DNA from: Paralteromonas sediminis
Lineage (GTDB): Bacteria > Pseudomonadota > Gammaproteobacteria > Enterobacterales > Alteromonadaceae
Assembly: GCF_003820355.1 (NCBI RefSeq)
Contig: NZ_RPOK01000001.1
Coordinates: 150,847-214,846 of the forward strand
Direction of reading: 5' to 3'
DNA length: 64,000 nucleotides
In this document: positions 45,137 through 54,076 of the stretch, in pieces
Layout: each line of letters opens with the position of its first letter
How positions within the stretch are numbered: position 1 is the stretch's first letter
Notes under the pieces: generated by a model
The model's input: the letters and a program-made list of their open reading frames with translations, nothing else
The model's database searches: none
Told to the model about the DNA's origin: nothing
Program-made: the position numbers and the translations under genes

Positions 45137-45835
45137 CTATGCCAAAAGTTGGTTCAATGCCGCTGATACCTGTGCAGTCTGCTCAAGCGGTGACAAATGT
45201 CCACTGGCTGTAATCTGGTGAAATGCTGAAGCAGATAGTTGTTGGCTGACGGCCTGCATATCAGCAAACGGCGCTATTTGGTCGTGTTCAGCGGCTATCA
45301 AATTAATCGTAATGTTTGTAGCAGCAAGTCGAGATACAAGGTTAGGGCGTTCAGAGGTGGCTTGAAAATGGTACTTGAGTACCGCGCCACCCAAATCGTG
45401 CTCCATCTCCCTGTTGACTGCCACTGCCTTTTCAGCGTGAGGACCCTGCCGCCACAGCAATTGCGACTGGCGAGCATCTGACATTGGCCTAAATCGCCCC
45501 TTTTCAAGTGCTGCTGCCATTTGCTTTCTTTGCTTAATATCGGCCTGGGTAAGTCCAGCAGGGTTGTAGCCAACCAGTGTTAAAGACGCAACCTGCTCAG
45601 GATGCTCAAGTGCGTAGAGACTGGCAATAAAGCCACCCATGGAAAAACCCACCAAGTGAACCGTATCAGAGCCCACTGTATGCTTTGTCATGCCGAGCAT
45701 CTGCTCGCGAGATTCAGCCCATTGCAAAGGCACATAGCGTCTGTCTGCCATATCCATTTGTTTCCACACCGCAAACCAGACCCTTTCGTCACATTGCGTA
45801 CCTGGAAAAAATACAGTAGGAGTGGAAATAGTCAT
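45137..45835 (-). CDS. Alpha/beta hydrolase
   Basis: The 232-residue protein has the alpha/beta-hydrolase fold: oxyanion stretch TVFFPGTQCDERVW, nucleophile elbow GFSMGGFIAS, an acid in IAAEHDQIAPF, and the catalytic His in ASGHLSPLEQ. It has no signal peptide, so it is cytosolic. The substrate class cannot be told; its sequence type is near the BioH/MhpC-like esterases. It is a single gene with about 150 bases on the upstream side containing a 9-bp inverted repeat (AGCAGCAGA/TCTGCTGCT, 45941-45969). That repeat probably belongs to the end of the next gene's transcript. Confidence 0.85.
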   Translation of the reverse strand: MTISTPTVFFPGTQCDERVWFAVWKQMDMADRRYVPLQWAESREQMLGMTKHTVGSDTVHLVGFSMGGFIASLYALEHPEQVASLTLVGYNPAGLTQADIKQRKQMAAALEKGRFRPMSDARQSQLLWRQGPHAEKAVAVNREMEHDLGGAVLKYHFQATSERPNLVSRLAATNITINLIAAEHDQIAPFADMQAVSQQLSASAFHQITASGHLSPLEQTAQVSAALNQLLA

Positions 45836-45982
45836 AGGTTGCTAACAATGCTTCATCGGCAGATAGAGGTTATGACTAAGTATACGGCATGTTGAGGTGA
45901 ATTTATAAGAAAGGGTTCGAATACTGTGTTCGGTATGCCAAGCAGCAGATTGCTGAGCCCTCTGCTGCTCTGGTCTGGTTAG

Positions 45983-46639
45983 CTATTGCTGATAGCGATA
46001 CTCTACCTTATCGAGTAAATGATCTGGAACATCCAACTTTACCTTTCGATACAAAATAATGCTGCCGTCTACCGTTACATCACTGTCTATAGTGAGTTTA
46101 GGAGAATTAGAGTCGCTCCAATCGTTGTCGCTATTACTCTTTTCAAACACAATGTCGCCACTTACTCTGGTTGCATCAGCTAAGCTGATATCGCCGTTAA
46201 CAGTGCCAATATCATCGCCTACAATGACCTGTGCCAATGATATATCGCCATTCACGGTTTCGATATCTCTGCCCACTTCCGCACCATCTGAAAATTGAAT
46301 GTCGCCATTTACCGTTGAAATACTATGTTCAACAAATAAGTCTGATTTGGCCTCAATATCACCATTCACTGCACTAATGCTCTGAATACGAACCCCGTAA
46401 CCCATAGTAATGTCGCCGTTTACTGTTGAGATGGAGGCCGCAGTGACACTGTCACCTAATTCAATGTCACTATTGAGTGCAGATAATTCACCCACACTTC
46501 TGCCATCTTCAATATGAACATCATCAAACATATCAGACACGTCTTTACCATGGGCATAGACATTCATGTGTATAGCGCCAAGGGTAATGCCTACGGCAAA
46601 AAAAGAAACTAAAGGTTTTAGTCGTTGAGCGTTTTTCAT
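45983..46639 (-). CDS. Exported VNGDI-repeat protein, probable beta-solenoid
   Basis: The start at 46639 (MKNAQRLKPLVSFFAVGITLG) is preceded by GGAGA at a good distance. The 218-residue product has a signal peptide cleaved after VYA. It then has at least five repeats of about 18-20 residues built on S/E/G-T/A-VNGDI (STVNGDITM, SAVNGDIEA, STVNGDIQF, ETVNGDISL, GTVNGDISL). Such repeats occur in DUF4097/bactofilin-like right-handed beta-helices. The C terminus ends in basic, aromatic YRYQQ. It is a monocistronic gene divergent from the PilZ gene (158 bases between). The function is unknown; an envelope structural role is plausible. Confidence 0.75.
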   Translation of the reverse strand: MKNAQRLKPLVSFFAVGITLGAIHMNVYAHGKDVSDMFDDVHIEDGRSVGELSALNSDIELGDSVTAASISTVNGDITMGYGVRIQSISAVNGDIEAKSDLFVEHSISTVNGDIQFSDGAEVGRDIETVNGDISLAQVIVGDDIGTVNGDISLADATRVSGDIVFEKSNSDNDWSDSNSPKLTIDSDVTVDGSIILYRKVKLDVPDHLLDKVEYRYQQ

Positions 46640-46797
46640 CTTTGATTTCTCCATCATTCTGCACTGTTTTGTCGCAGTGCTTGATGGGAAGGTTTAAATC
46701 ATGGGTTAAAAAATCGTCTTTTCTTTTCTTTTTCCAGATTTTTTCTATAGTTAGAAGCGATGACTGTCGATATGCTGCAATAAAAAGGAGAAGTGAC

Positions 46798-47100
46798 ATG
46801 TCTGATCCCGGCTTTTCGGATCGGCGTGCGTCTGCACGACTTGATATGGAACAAGAAGTAATCTCACTTTCTTGGACCGATGAGAATAACCAACGCCATG
46901 AACACAGCGTGGTTTGTTCTGATGTTTCCAGGGGCGGACTAAAACTGTTGCTTCCTGAACCCTTGCAGGTTGATTCGATTGTTGATGTGCAACTCACGCC
47001 GGACAATGTGTCTGCGAAAGCTTTCAACGCAACAGTTGTGCGATGTATACAGCGACAAACCAACGAGTTTGAAATAGGTTTGCAGTTTATTCAGAAATAA
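46798..47100 (+). CDS. PilZ domain c-di-GMP-binding protein
   Basis: The start at 46798 (MSDPGFSDRRASARLD) follows AAAAGGAGAAGTGAC, a strong ribosome binding site; the frame upstream is open but uncoded. The 100-residue protein is one PilZ domain with both c-di-GMP contacts kept: RxxxR (RASAR) and DxSxxG (DVSRGG). It has no other domain, so it probably acts as a stand-alone adaptor. It is followed after 10 bases by a ParA-like ATPase gene and then an RHH gene, in one apparent operon. Confidence 0.88.
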   Translation: MSDPGFSDRRASARLDMEQEVISLSWTDENNQRHEHSVVCSDVSRGGLKLLLPEPLQVDSIVDVQLTPDNVSAKAFNATVVRCIQRQTNEFEIGLQFIQK

Positions 47101-47110
47101 TGGTGATTAT

Positions 47111-47779
47111 ATGATTGTACTTGTTGGAGGCGAAAAAGGGGGGAGCGGCAAGAGCTGCCTTGCACAAAATGTTGCTGTGTATTTTGCTAAACACAAAAAG
47201 GCGAGCGTACTCATGGTCGACTGCGATCCTCAGCGAACATCCTCTGATTGGATCCATGCGAGAAATGAGCATCCAGAATTGCCCACTATTAATTGTATTC
47301 AGCTGTATGGAAAAATTCGCAACGAGTTGATCAGCCTAAATAACAACTATGACGTCGTCATAGTCGATTGTGGCGGACAAGATAACCTTGCTTTGCGTGC
47401 GTCAATGAGTGTGGCTGAACACGTTATTATTCCACTGAGACCTAAGCGCAGAGATCTCAAAACTGTGCCCCATATGGAGGATATTTTAACAACTTGTAAA
47501 ATGGTTAATCCGAAAATGAGAGCCTCGTTTGTTATCACCCAGTGCCCTGCATTACCCAGCCAGGCAAAGCGCATATTAGAGGCAAAAGAAGTGTGTGAGT
47601 CGTTTGGTATTAATGTACTAGACGCCATTACTTACAATCGCAATATTTATGACGACAGCGAAGAAAATGGCATGTCTGTGATGGAGCTAGATGAAGGTGG
47701 AAAAGCTGCAGACGAAATAATCGCAATCGTTGAAGAAATGCTGGCGTTTGACCCAGGTTTAAGTCATGAGTTTAACTGA
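47111..47779 (+). CDS. ParA/MinD-family ATPase
   Basis: The 222-residue P-loop ATPase has a deviant Walker A box (KGGSGKSCLAQNVA, signature Lys9 and Lys14), VDCDPQRTSSDW (A' motif), and DVVIVDCGGQDNLALRASM (Walker B and switch). It is the small orphan type without N-terminal helix-turn-helix, similar to ParA-like proteins that position cellular cargo (chemoreceptor arrays, pili, carboxysomes) rather than plasmids. The next gene overlaps by 14 bases and encodes a small RHH protein, the usual companion. The upstream PilZ gene is an unusual neighbour. Confidence 0.9.
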   Translation: MIVLVGGEKGGSGKSCLAQNVAVYFAKHKKASVLMVDCDPQRTSSDWIHARNEHPELPTINCIQLYGKIRNELISLNNNYDVVIVDCGGQDNLALRASMSVAEHVIIPLRPKRRDLKTVPHMEDILTTCKMVNPKMRASFVITQCPALPSQAKRILEAKEVCESFGINVLDAITYNRNIYDDSEENGMSVMELDEGGKAADEIIAIVEEMLAFDPGLSHEFN

Positions 47780-48071
47780 CTTAAAAAAGAAACAGGGAAG
47801 CAAGCAAAAACCTAAACTGAGTGTGGACGAGTTCATTAATGATGCTGAGGCGTATGCCAGAGGAAAGTCAGTTATTGAGTCTGCGCAACAGGAAAGTCAT
47901 GGTCATCATCGCAACTTTAAATTGGCAACCTTTACACTGAGCCCCAGCAGTATAGAGCAATTGAACGTATTGGCTAAAAAATCCGGCATAGCAAAGTCGC
48001 GGCTGATCAGAATAATGATCGAAAAATATTTTCATGAAGAAATGAGTAAACCGTTCGACGCCGATATCTGA
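47766..48071 (+). CDS. Small ribbon-helix-helix partner of the ParA-like ATPase
   Basis: The 101-residue protein has a Lys-rich disordered N terminus and a C-terminal CopG/MetJ-like ribbon-helix-helix region (FKLATFTLSPSSIEQLNVLAKKSGIAKSRLIRIMIEKYF). It starts inside the ParA-like gene (14-base overlap), indicating translational coupling. In ParA systems this kind of protein is the centromere or cargo adaptor and stimulates the ATPase through its basic N terminus. Lys/Arg residues lie near the start here (LKKKQGSKQKPK), as expected. It may also repress the operon. Confidence 0.78.
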   Translation: MSLTDLKKKQGSKQKPKLSVDEFINDAEAYARGKSVIESAQQESHGHHRNFKLATFTLSPSSIEQLNVLAKKSGIAKSRLIRIMIEKYFHEEMSKPFDADI

Positions 48072-48151
48072 AAGCACCGAGTAAATTTGATCGGTAATCA
48101 GTTGGCGGGTAGGATTGTTGGCCTTTTAACTTTTTTGCTCAAGGAACCTAC

Positions 48152-48556
48152 TTGTCAAATTCAGAGACAGAGCACATCCAAGCATTGGTTGACGCTGCCC
48201 AAGCTGCCCAAAAACAGTCGTATTCCCCTTATTCGTCATTTCAAGTGGGGGCCGCTATCTTTGCAGATGACGGTAATACTTACTCTGGCTGCAACATAGA
48301 GAACGTTGCCTACCCGTTAGGCCAGTGCGCTGAAGCCACGGCAATAGGAATGATGATTATGCAGGGAGCAAAGCGTATTGAAGACATCATGATAGCCAGC
48401 CCGAATGATCAGGTGTGCCCACCCTGTGGTGGTTGCAGACAAAAGATCAGTGAATTCGGCACTGCTGAAACCAAAATACACATGGTGACGCGATCTGGTG
48501 AAGTGAGCACAGTCACCTTAGGTGAGTTGCTGCCACTGGCATTTGATTCATTGTAA
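48152..48556 (+). CDS. cdd: Cytidine deaminase (tetrameric type)
   Basis: It deaminates cytidine and deoxycytidine to uridine forms in pyrimidine salvage. The 134-residue protein is the short, homotetrameric type with zinc ligands Cys59, Cys92 and Cys95 and catalytic Glu61 (QCAEATAI, CPPCGGCRQ). The start is TTG at 48152 (SNSETEHIQALVDAA), preceded by AAGGAACC; no ATG is available close by in frame. The 80 bases before it have no obvious terminator for the ParA operon. Uridine produced here would be a substrate for the nucleoside hydrolase at 14.8 kb. Confidence 0.93.
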   Translation: MSNSETEHIQALVDAAQAAQKQSYSPYSSFQVGAAIFADDGNTYSGCNIENVAYPLGQCAEATAIGMMIMQGAKRIEDIMIASPNDQVCPPCGGCRQKISEFGTAETKIHMVTRSGEVSTVTLGELLPLAFDSL

Positions 48557-48760
48557 TTATTCGGGTTTCTCTTTAAGGTGCATGGCCAAAGAGCGCTCGT
48601 AGAGACCGTTCTCCTTAAAAGCTGTAATAGCGTTATTTAACACATCTCGTTCTTCGACCCTTTTTGCATTCATAATGAATGATGCTGGCACTATACTGGT
48701 CGGCGCAGGGCTTCGGTAAAAAGCACGCTGATTAAAAGGTTTATTTAAATGGCATGATGG
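48557..48760 (-). pseudogene. Possible remnant of a solute-binding protein C terminus
   Basis: The frame is open for 67 codons on the minus strand and lacks an early start (the first Met is at residue 30). It shows a coherent C-terminal pattern: NAKRVEERDVLNNAITAFKENGLYERSLAMH. That resembles the last helix pair of family 3 solute-binding proteins (compare GMTELRANGKLQQILAKY in the gene at 37178). An in-frame stop lies just upstream and no matching N-terminal part is seen in 48761-48885. It abuts the cdd stop. I treat it as a decayed 3' fragment. The rest of this 329-base gap holds nothing I can assign. Confidence 0.35.
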
Positions 48761-48885
48761 TTTTTATCTCTACCTCTAATGAGACCATGCCTTAATAGTA
48801 GGACAAAGCGTTAATAAATAAAGCTGGTAGCGGTATGAGTTTGTCAGGCTTTCTTATCGCATTGAAAACTTTCTATGTCGCTAAA

Positions 48886-50388
48886 CTAAAGCAAAGCACT
48901 GTGAGGTTTAAAATTAAGCCCGCAACGGCGCAGAAAGTCGGCAACGTTATCAAGCTCTAGCTGATAACTTTTTGGGTCAGGCACTTGCCGCAAAGGCTGA
49001 TTAGGGAATACGCCATATCCAGCCAGCAGACAAGCCCATGACTTGGGGTTATAACTACCATATAAGTTTCGCTGGTACATTTCTGCTGCAAAATTACCGC
49101 TGTTTTGCCATAGATGGAGTATCGCTTTAAGGCGTTCAGATATATGCGGATTAGCAGCATTGTCGCGCCAGTATTCTGTGTCGCTGCGCTGATTGGCCTT
49201 ATAATGACAAACTACATAATCTCGGATACCGTCAAAGCGCTTGTTGATGTCCTGATTAAATACATCTTCGTATTGGTTTGTAAATCCGCCTTCCTGATAG
49301 CAGTTTATGAACTGCAACACTGTGTTAAGCGACAGAGCAATTGCAGTGGCTTCAAGTGGCTCGATAAACCCTTGAGACAAGCCAACAGCGACACAGTTTT
49401 TATGCCAATGCTTTTCAACACGCCCCACTTTCATACTTAAATGGCGTGCTTCCGTATCAGAATCTAACATACCAAGATGGGCACGTAATTCGTGCTCTGC
49501 CTGGGTGCTGTTTATGTAATCTGAACTGTAGACATAACCATTGCCAAAACGGTTCTGCAGTGGAATTTTCCATGCCCATCCGTTGCTAAGCGCAGTAGCT
49601 TTTGTTTCGACAGGCAAGGGGCTACTGATCGGGGTGGCTAAAACCACGGCTGCATCATTGAAAAGGTTCTCTTTGAAGCTTTTGAATTCGACGTGAAGCG
49701 TATCCTGGAGTAATAATGACCGAAAACCTGAGCAATCAATAAACATATCAGCGGTAATGGATTCACCGTTTTCCAGCACTACCTGATGAATTGCGCCAGA
49801 GGCTGACGTGAGCACATGCGATATTTTTCCCTCGACGCGTTTTACTCCACGTTTTTTGGCTGTTTCAGTAAGAAACTTGCCAAGTAACCCTGAGTCAAAG
49901 TGATAACCAAATGCAACGCCAAATGGAAAGCTGTCATCAGGTAGCGGGCCAAGATGATGCTGCGACAAAAAGCTCTCAAGAAAATAGCGGTCTGGTCGTG
50001 CATCGACATCAAAACCCTGCATACGAGCCTGAATATTTTTGAAAAATAAAGGGACGGTAAATGGATCGTCAACCTGTGTTTCAAACGGATGAAAATAGCT
50101 GTCATAGCCAGGTTTGTGCGACCAGCCAGAAAAGGTAATGCCATTTTTATAAGTCGCATTGCACTGTGGCATCCATTCATGATCAGCTATACCAATGGTT
50201 TCAAAAAACAGTTTGAGATGTGGTGTACTGCCTTCGCCCACACCAATAATGCCAATGTCATCAGACTCGATGACGGTCACGTCAAAGTCAGGAAGTTTGC
50301 AGGCGATAAGGTTGGCGGCTATCCAGCCAGCAGTGCCACCACCGACAATAAGGATGCTATGTTGCTTGGAGGAAGGGGATACGTTCAT
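48886..50388 (-). CDS. Flavin-dependent halogenase family protein (B)
   Basis: The 500-residue protein belongs to the tryptophan-halogenase family. It has the FAD-binding GGGTAGW at residues 16-22, Lys81 (ATYKNGITFSGW) at the position of the catalytic Lys79 of PrnA, WAWKIP (the WxWxIP motif), and GFIEPLEATAI near residue 340. It has GEGSTP where the other copy has GESTVP. In this class (BrvH and Xanthomonas examples are known), genes sit beside TonB receptors, and activity on free indole-like substrates, often bromination, has been shown in vitro. The natural substrate is not established. It overlaps the cupin gene by four bases and ends the operon. Confidence 0.87.
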   Translation of the reverse strand: MNVSPSSKQHSILIVGGGTAGWIAANLIACKLPDFDVTVIESDDIGIIGVGEGSTPHLKLFFETIGIADHEWMPQCNATYKNGITFSGWSHKPGYDSYFHPFETQVDDPFTVPLFFKNIQARMQGFDVDARPDRYFLESFLSQHHLGPLPDDSFPFGVAFGYHFDSGLLGKFLTETAKKRGVKRVEGKISHVLTSASGAIHQVVLENGESITADMFIDCSGFRSLLLQDTLHVEFKSFKENLFNDAAVVLATPISSPLPVETKATALSNGWAWKIPLQNRFGNGYVYSSDYINSTQAEHELRAHLGMLDSDTEARHLSMKVGRVEKHWHKNCVAVGLSQGFIEPLEATAIALSLNTVLQFINCYQEGGFTNQYEDVFNQDINKRFDGIRDYVVCHYKANQRSDTEYWRDNAANPHISERLKAILHLWQNSGNFAAEMYQRNLYGSYNPKSWACLLAGYGVFPNQPLRQVPDPKSYQLELDNVADFLRRCGLNFKPHSALL

Positions 50389-51404
50389 TGTTGGAACTTC
50401 TCAATAAAAAATTCTTTTGCCATTCGAAGGAGGTCATCATCAATCTCGCCAAGGAGTTGAAGCTGGTGCTCCGGGATATATGACGCGGGGTCGACGCCTT
50501 GTCTAAACACATAATGATCAAACATACATTGCCAGGCAGCCCGCTGTTGTTGGTTCATGTTACGCATAGCAAAAATCGCCATTTTCAAACTATCAGTGAA
50601 ACTGGGCGAGGTGGCGTCTTTTGCAAATGACCCATTCCACCAGTAATTCATTAGGCCGTTTACATCGCTTAAGGATTCGACGTGATGCCACCATAACATG
50701 GGAATGAAAATCGCATCTCCTGGTGCCAGTTCGGCCTGGTAGGCTTGCTGCATCGCCTGTTCAAAGCGAGGGTATTTACTCAAGTCAGGGTGATGAAGGT
50801 CGACTAGGCTGACGGGCACACCCGCGGGTGTCACTTCAAGAGGGCCAGGATACAGATTGCTGGTCTGATCGGGGGCAAACAAGGTGAATCTGCGTTTTCC
50901 GGCAATTACACAGGCAATATTATCGGTTCCATCAAAATGCGTATCTACAATTCCCTGATTGCCCAGCCACAATCGGGGCGGTGTATCAGGGAAAAAGTTA
51001 GCGGTGTTGTCCTTTTCAAAACCTGGCAACAATACATGTGCCAACGCGCTTTGCATAGACAGAGCAGGGCAATCAGGCCGTCCTTTGAGTTCAAGTAAAC
51101 GCATTAAAAATCTGTCCAGTCGCTCTTCGCCACTGGCAAACGTAAAACCCGTAAGGTCATCATTGTAAAAAAAGCGTCTATTGGCACTTTTAGGGGCCAT
51201 AGACAGCATGACCTTGTCGCCTTGATAGAAATTGCACAGGTACTCAATGAAAGTCTGGTCGGCAGCCTTTGCTGCTTCCACTACTGGCCATGATTTCGCA
51301 AAATCACGGATGACCACGGGGTGTTGCGCGGGGACTATCTCGCTGAATAATTGTTGCTCAGACAAGTCTGTATATTCAGCAACGTGTTTATATTGAGTAG
51401 TCAT
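50385..51404 (-). CDS. Cupin-like JmjC-type Fe(II)/2-oxoglutarate oxygenase (B)
   Basis: The 339-residue protein is of the cupin_8 (PF13621, FIH-like) type. The iron-binding triad is His156 and Asp158 (THFDGTDNIACVIAG) and a later His in FIPMLWWHHVESL. A Lys/Arg-rich strand (GKRRFTLFAPDQ) would hold 2-oxoglutarate. The N terminus (HPVVIRDFAKSWPVVEAA) is the family's usual beta-entry. It is paralogous to copy A (51428-52444), with about half of the residues visibly the same. It overlaps halogenase B by four bases and follows copy A by 23 bases. Confidence 0.88.
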   Translation of the reverse strand: MTTQYKHVAEYTDLSEQQLFSEIVPAQHPVVIRDFAKSWPVVEAAKAADQTFIEYLCNFYQGDKVMLSMAPKSANRRFFYNDDLTGFTFASGEERLDRFLMRLLELKGRPDCPALSMQSALAHVLLPGFEKDNTANFFPDTPPRLWLGNQGIVDTHFDGTDNIACVIAGKRRFTLFAPDQTSNLYPGPLEVTPAGVPVSLVDLHHPDLSKYPRFEQAMQQAYQAELAPGDAIFIPMLWWHHVESLSDVNGLMNYWWNGSFAKDATSPSFTDSLKMAIFAMRNMNQQQRAAWQCMFDHYVFRQGVDPASYIPEHQLQLLGEIDDDLLRMAKEFFIEKFQQ

Positions 51405-51427
51405 AATATTGGCTTCATGGTTATTGC

Positions 51428-52444
51428 TTAGCGTGTCAATTTTTCTGTGAAGTAGCGTTGGATCTGCGCAACTTGGTCATCGGGTATTTCACCCAAAATA
51501 TGCTGCTGATGTTTTGGAATGTAGCTTCTGGGGTTTATATCCTGTTGAAATACATAATGATTAAACATGTGGCGCCAGGCTTGACGCTGTTTATCAGAGG
51601 TATTGCGCATTGCTAGCAAAGCAATATTTAAGCTATCGATGGCACTGGGTGCAACGGCGTCAGGTGCCGAAGAGCCATTCCACCAGTAATTCATTAAGCC
51701 ATTCACTTTTTCAAGAGATTCAATATGATGCCACCACAGCATAGGAATAAAAAGTGCATCTCCCGGACCTAATTCAACGCTGTAGGCCTGCTTTAGCGCT
51801 TCTTTAAACAGGGGAAAGCGCGCGTGATCAGGCTGATTAAAATCTACCAGAGTTGTAGGCGCACCTGCTGGCGTAAAATTGATAGGACCAGGATACAGGT
51901 TTTGAGTTTGGTCTGGAGGAAACAACAAAAAGCGTCGGCGTCCAGCAACGACACAGGCTATGTTATCTGACCCGTCATAATGGGCACTCACAATACCTTC
52001 ATTACCAACCCACAATCGCGGTGGTAAATCAGGAAAATAAGTGCTGGGATTATCTTGAGCTAGGCCCGGTAATACCGCTTCTAAGCGTGTGTTCTGCATA
52101 GAAATCGCCGGGTACACGTCTCGGTCGATGAGCTCTAGCAAGCGGCCCAGAAAGAGGTCTATACGTTCTTCACCCTGCAGGAAATTCACACCGGTCAAAT
52201 CGTCATTATAATGAAACCGCTTATTTGCTGCTGGTGGCGCAACAACCATACCGGTCTTTTTTCCATTGTAGAACTGCAAGAGATATTGGCAAAAGTCTTG
52301 CTCGCCGCGCTTAGCTGCCTGAACGATAGGCCAATGTTTTGCAAAGCCGCGAATAACAATAGGCTTTTGTGCAGGTGCTATCTCATTGAAGAATTGTTCG
52401 GGGGTGAGGTCCGCGTAACTAGGCAGTGTTCTTAAATCAGTCAT
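51428..52444 (-). CDS. Cupin-like JmjC-type Fe(II)/2-oxoglutarate oxygenase (A)
   Basis: The 338-residue protein is similar in length and motifs to the next gene: KPIVIRGFAKHWPIVQAA, RLWVGNEGIVSAHYDGSDNIACVVAG with His155 and Asp157, GPGDALFIPMLWWHHIESL with the distal His near 239, and NYWWNGSS. Its start abuts halogenase A's stop with a one-base overlap. Members of this family hydroxylate protein side chains or small molecules. Together with two halogenases it is part of the modification module downstream of the TonB receptor. Confidence 0.88.
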   Translation of the reverse strand: MTDLRTLPSYADLTPEQFFNEIAPAQKPIVIRGFAKHWPIVQAAKRGEQDFCQYLLQFYNGKKTGMVVAPPAANKRFHYNDDLTGVNFLQGEERIDLFLGRLLELIDRDVYPAISMQNTRLEAVLPGLAQDNPSTYFPDLPPRLWVGNEGIVSAHYDGSDNIACVVAGRRRFLLFPPDQTQNLYPGPINFTPAGAPTTLVDFNQPDHARFPLFKEALKQAYSVELGPGDALFIPMLWWHHIESLEKVNGLMNYWWNGSSAPDAVAPSAIDSLNIALLAMRNTSDKQRQAWRHMFNHYVFQQDINPRSYIPKHQQHILGEIPDDQVAQIQRYFTEKLTR

Positions 52445-53955
52445 TACAGTGCGCTTTTAGCTGGGCAGTGTTGCTGTATAAAGTCGTGTAACGATGGCAT
52501 TGTTGCCACTTCCTCTTTGATGCCTTTTACGTTTGCGTGCATCATATCTGACAGCTTTTGTTGATTAAAGGTCGCCATCAAGGGATGCACTTTTTTAGGC
52601 CTGTACTGCATGCCTTCAAGTACTGAGTACCAGCTTTCATGGGTAAATAACTCATCTACACCCGGTGGCAATTGGCCGCGTTGTTTAAATAGCGAGAGCT
52701 TCTCCTGCAAAGACGCAGGTAGCGGAGACTGCGTGCATCTGCGCCAAAATTCGCTGTCGTTGCGTTCACTGGTGCAATAATGCATAACAATGAAGTCTCT
52801 AATTTCTTCAAAATCAGCATCTACTTTGCGATTAAACTGCGCCTCGTTGTAGTGCTCAAAATCGCGATCGGGGAAGTGGGTAATAAAGTGAATTAACGTT
52901 TTGTAAATAATATGGATTGCTGTCGACTCGAGAGGTTCGATAAAGCCGGCAGCCAGTCCCAATGCCAGACAGTTTTTGTGCCAAATTTTGTCGCGCTTAC
53001 CGGTGGTAAAGGGAATAAATCGCGGCGTGTTAAGCGGTTTCCCTTCCAATCCACTTAGCAAGGTTTGCACTGCCTCATCATCGCTGCAATAGTCACTGGA
53101 AAACACATAGCCATTCCCAGTGCGATGTTGCAAAGGGATTTTCCATGTCCAACCGGCGGCCTGAGCCTTAGCTACTGTGAAAGGTTGAGGCGTCGCTATG
53201 TTTTCTGTTTGTACAACTACCGCTCTATTACAAGGTAAGTATTTGGACCAGTCTTGGTAGCCTACCTGCAATGCTTGGTTGATCAGTAACCCGTTAAACC
53301 CAGTGCAATCAATAAAAAAGTCGCTTTGTAATTTGCTGCCGTCTGATAGTGACAGCGATTCAATAAAACCTTCTGCATTCTGATGAACCTGGGTGACGGT
53401 GTTTTCGCTTCTGATAACGCCTTTTTCTGTGGCTTGTGTGCGAAGGTAACGAGCGGCCTGCAGAGCATCAAGGTGGATGGCATGGGCAATGCTGTCTTCG
53501 GTCCAGGATTTCGGTTGGCGCGGTCGCAAAATAAATCGCCCTAGCTCTGCCATTTGCGCACAAGGTGAGTGTTCCGTCCATGTTGTTTGCACACCGGCTT
53601 GTTTTGTTTGTAGCCAGGCCTGATAAAAATCAAAGCCATTGATGTGATGGCCTACACGACCAAAAGGATGGAAGTATTGATGATCTTCTCGTAACCAATC
53701 GTCAAAACGGATCCCCAGTTTAAAGCTTGCAGAAGTAGACTGTACAAACTCTTTCAAATCAATCTGACAGGCTCTGAGAAAGTCCATAATCGAAGGAACG
53801 GTAGACTCGCCGACACCGACAGTATCGATATCAGGTGACTCGATCAGTGTAATTTGGATATTTGCCCGTTGTAGCAGGTTAGATAGCAGAGTTGCAGCCA
53901 TCCAGCCAGCAGTTCCACCTCCTACTATGCAAATAGACCTCAAAGCATGTTGCAT
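52444..53955 (-). CDS. Flavin-dependent halogenase family protein (A)
   Basis: The 503-residue tryptophan-halogenase family protein has GGGTAGW at residues 12-18, GVGESTVPSI, Lys79 (SASFKLGIRFDDW) exactly at the catalytic lysine position of PrnA, WTWKIP, NGYVFSSDY and GFIEPLESTAIHI. All features needed for flavin and HOX transfer are thus present. It is the first modification gene after the TonB receptor (121 bases downstream of the receptor stop). It is a distant paralogue of halogenase B, which shows that the operon holds two diverged halogenase-cupin pairs in mirror order. No flavin reductase gene is nearby; a cellular one would have to serve. Confidence 0.88.
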   Translation of the reverse strand: MQHALRSICIVGGGTAGWMAATLLSNLLQRANIQITLIESPDIDTVGVGESTVPSIMDFLRACQIDLKEFVQSTSASFKLGIRFDDWLREDHQYFHPFGRVGHHINGFDFYQAWLQTKQAGVQTTWTEHSPCAQMAELGRFILRPRQPKSWTEDSIAHAIHLDALQAARYLRTQATEKGVIRSENTVTQVHQNAEGFIESLSLSDGSKLQSDFFIDCTGFNGLLINQALQVGYQDWSKYLPCNRAVVVQTENIATPQPFTVAKAQAAGWTWKIPLQHRTGNGYVFSSDYCSDDEAVQTLLSGLEGKPLNTPRFIPFTTGKRDKIWHKNCLALGLAAGFIEPLESTAIHIIYKTLIHFITHFPDRDFEHYNEAQFNRKVDADFEEIRDFIVMHYCTSERNDSEFWRRCTQSPLPASLQEKLSLFKQRGQLPPGVDELFTHESWYSVLEGMQYRPKKVHPLMATFNQQKLSDMMHANVKGIKEEVATMPSLHDFIQQHCPAKSAL

Positions 53956-54076
53956 AACAGCTCCCTTGTTTAAAGTATCTTGATATTAACCAAAGTCGCC
54001 TGCTAATAAAATAATGGAGTCTGTGGTATTGCTACCACAAACTCCACCATTACATACACCATAAAGGTGCAAGGGG

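Noticed and set aside
45941-45969. 9-bp inverted repeat as a CRISPR or mobile element end
   Set aside because: It is a single pair with an 11-base loop between two minus-strand genes, without direct repeats or transposase; more likely a transcript-end hairpin. No CRISPR array, tRNA, rRNA or insertion sequence was seen in the window.
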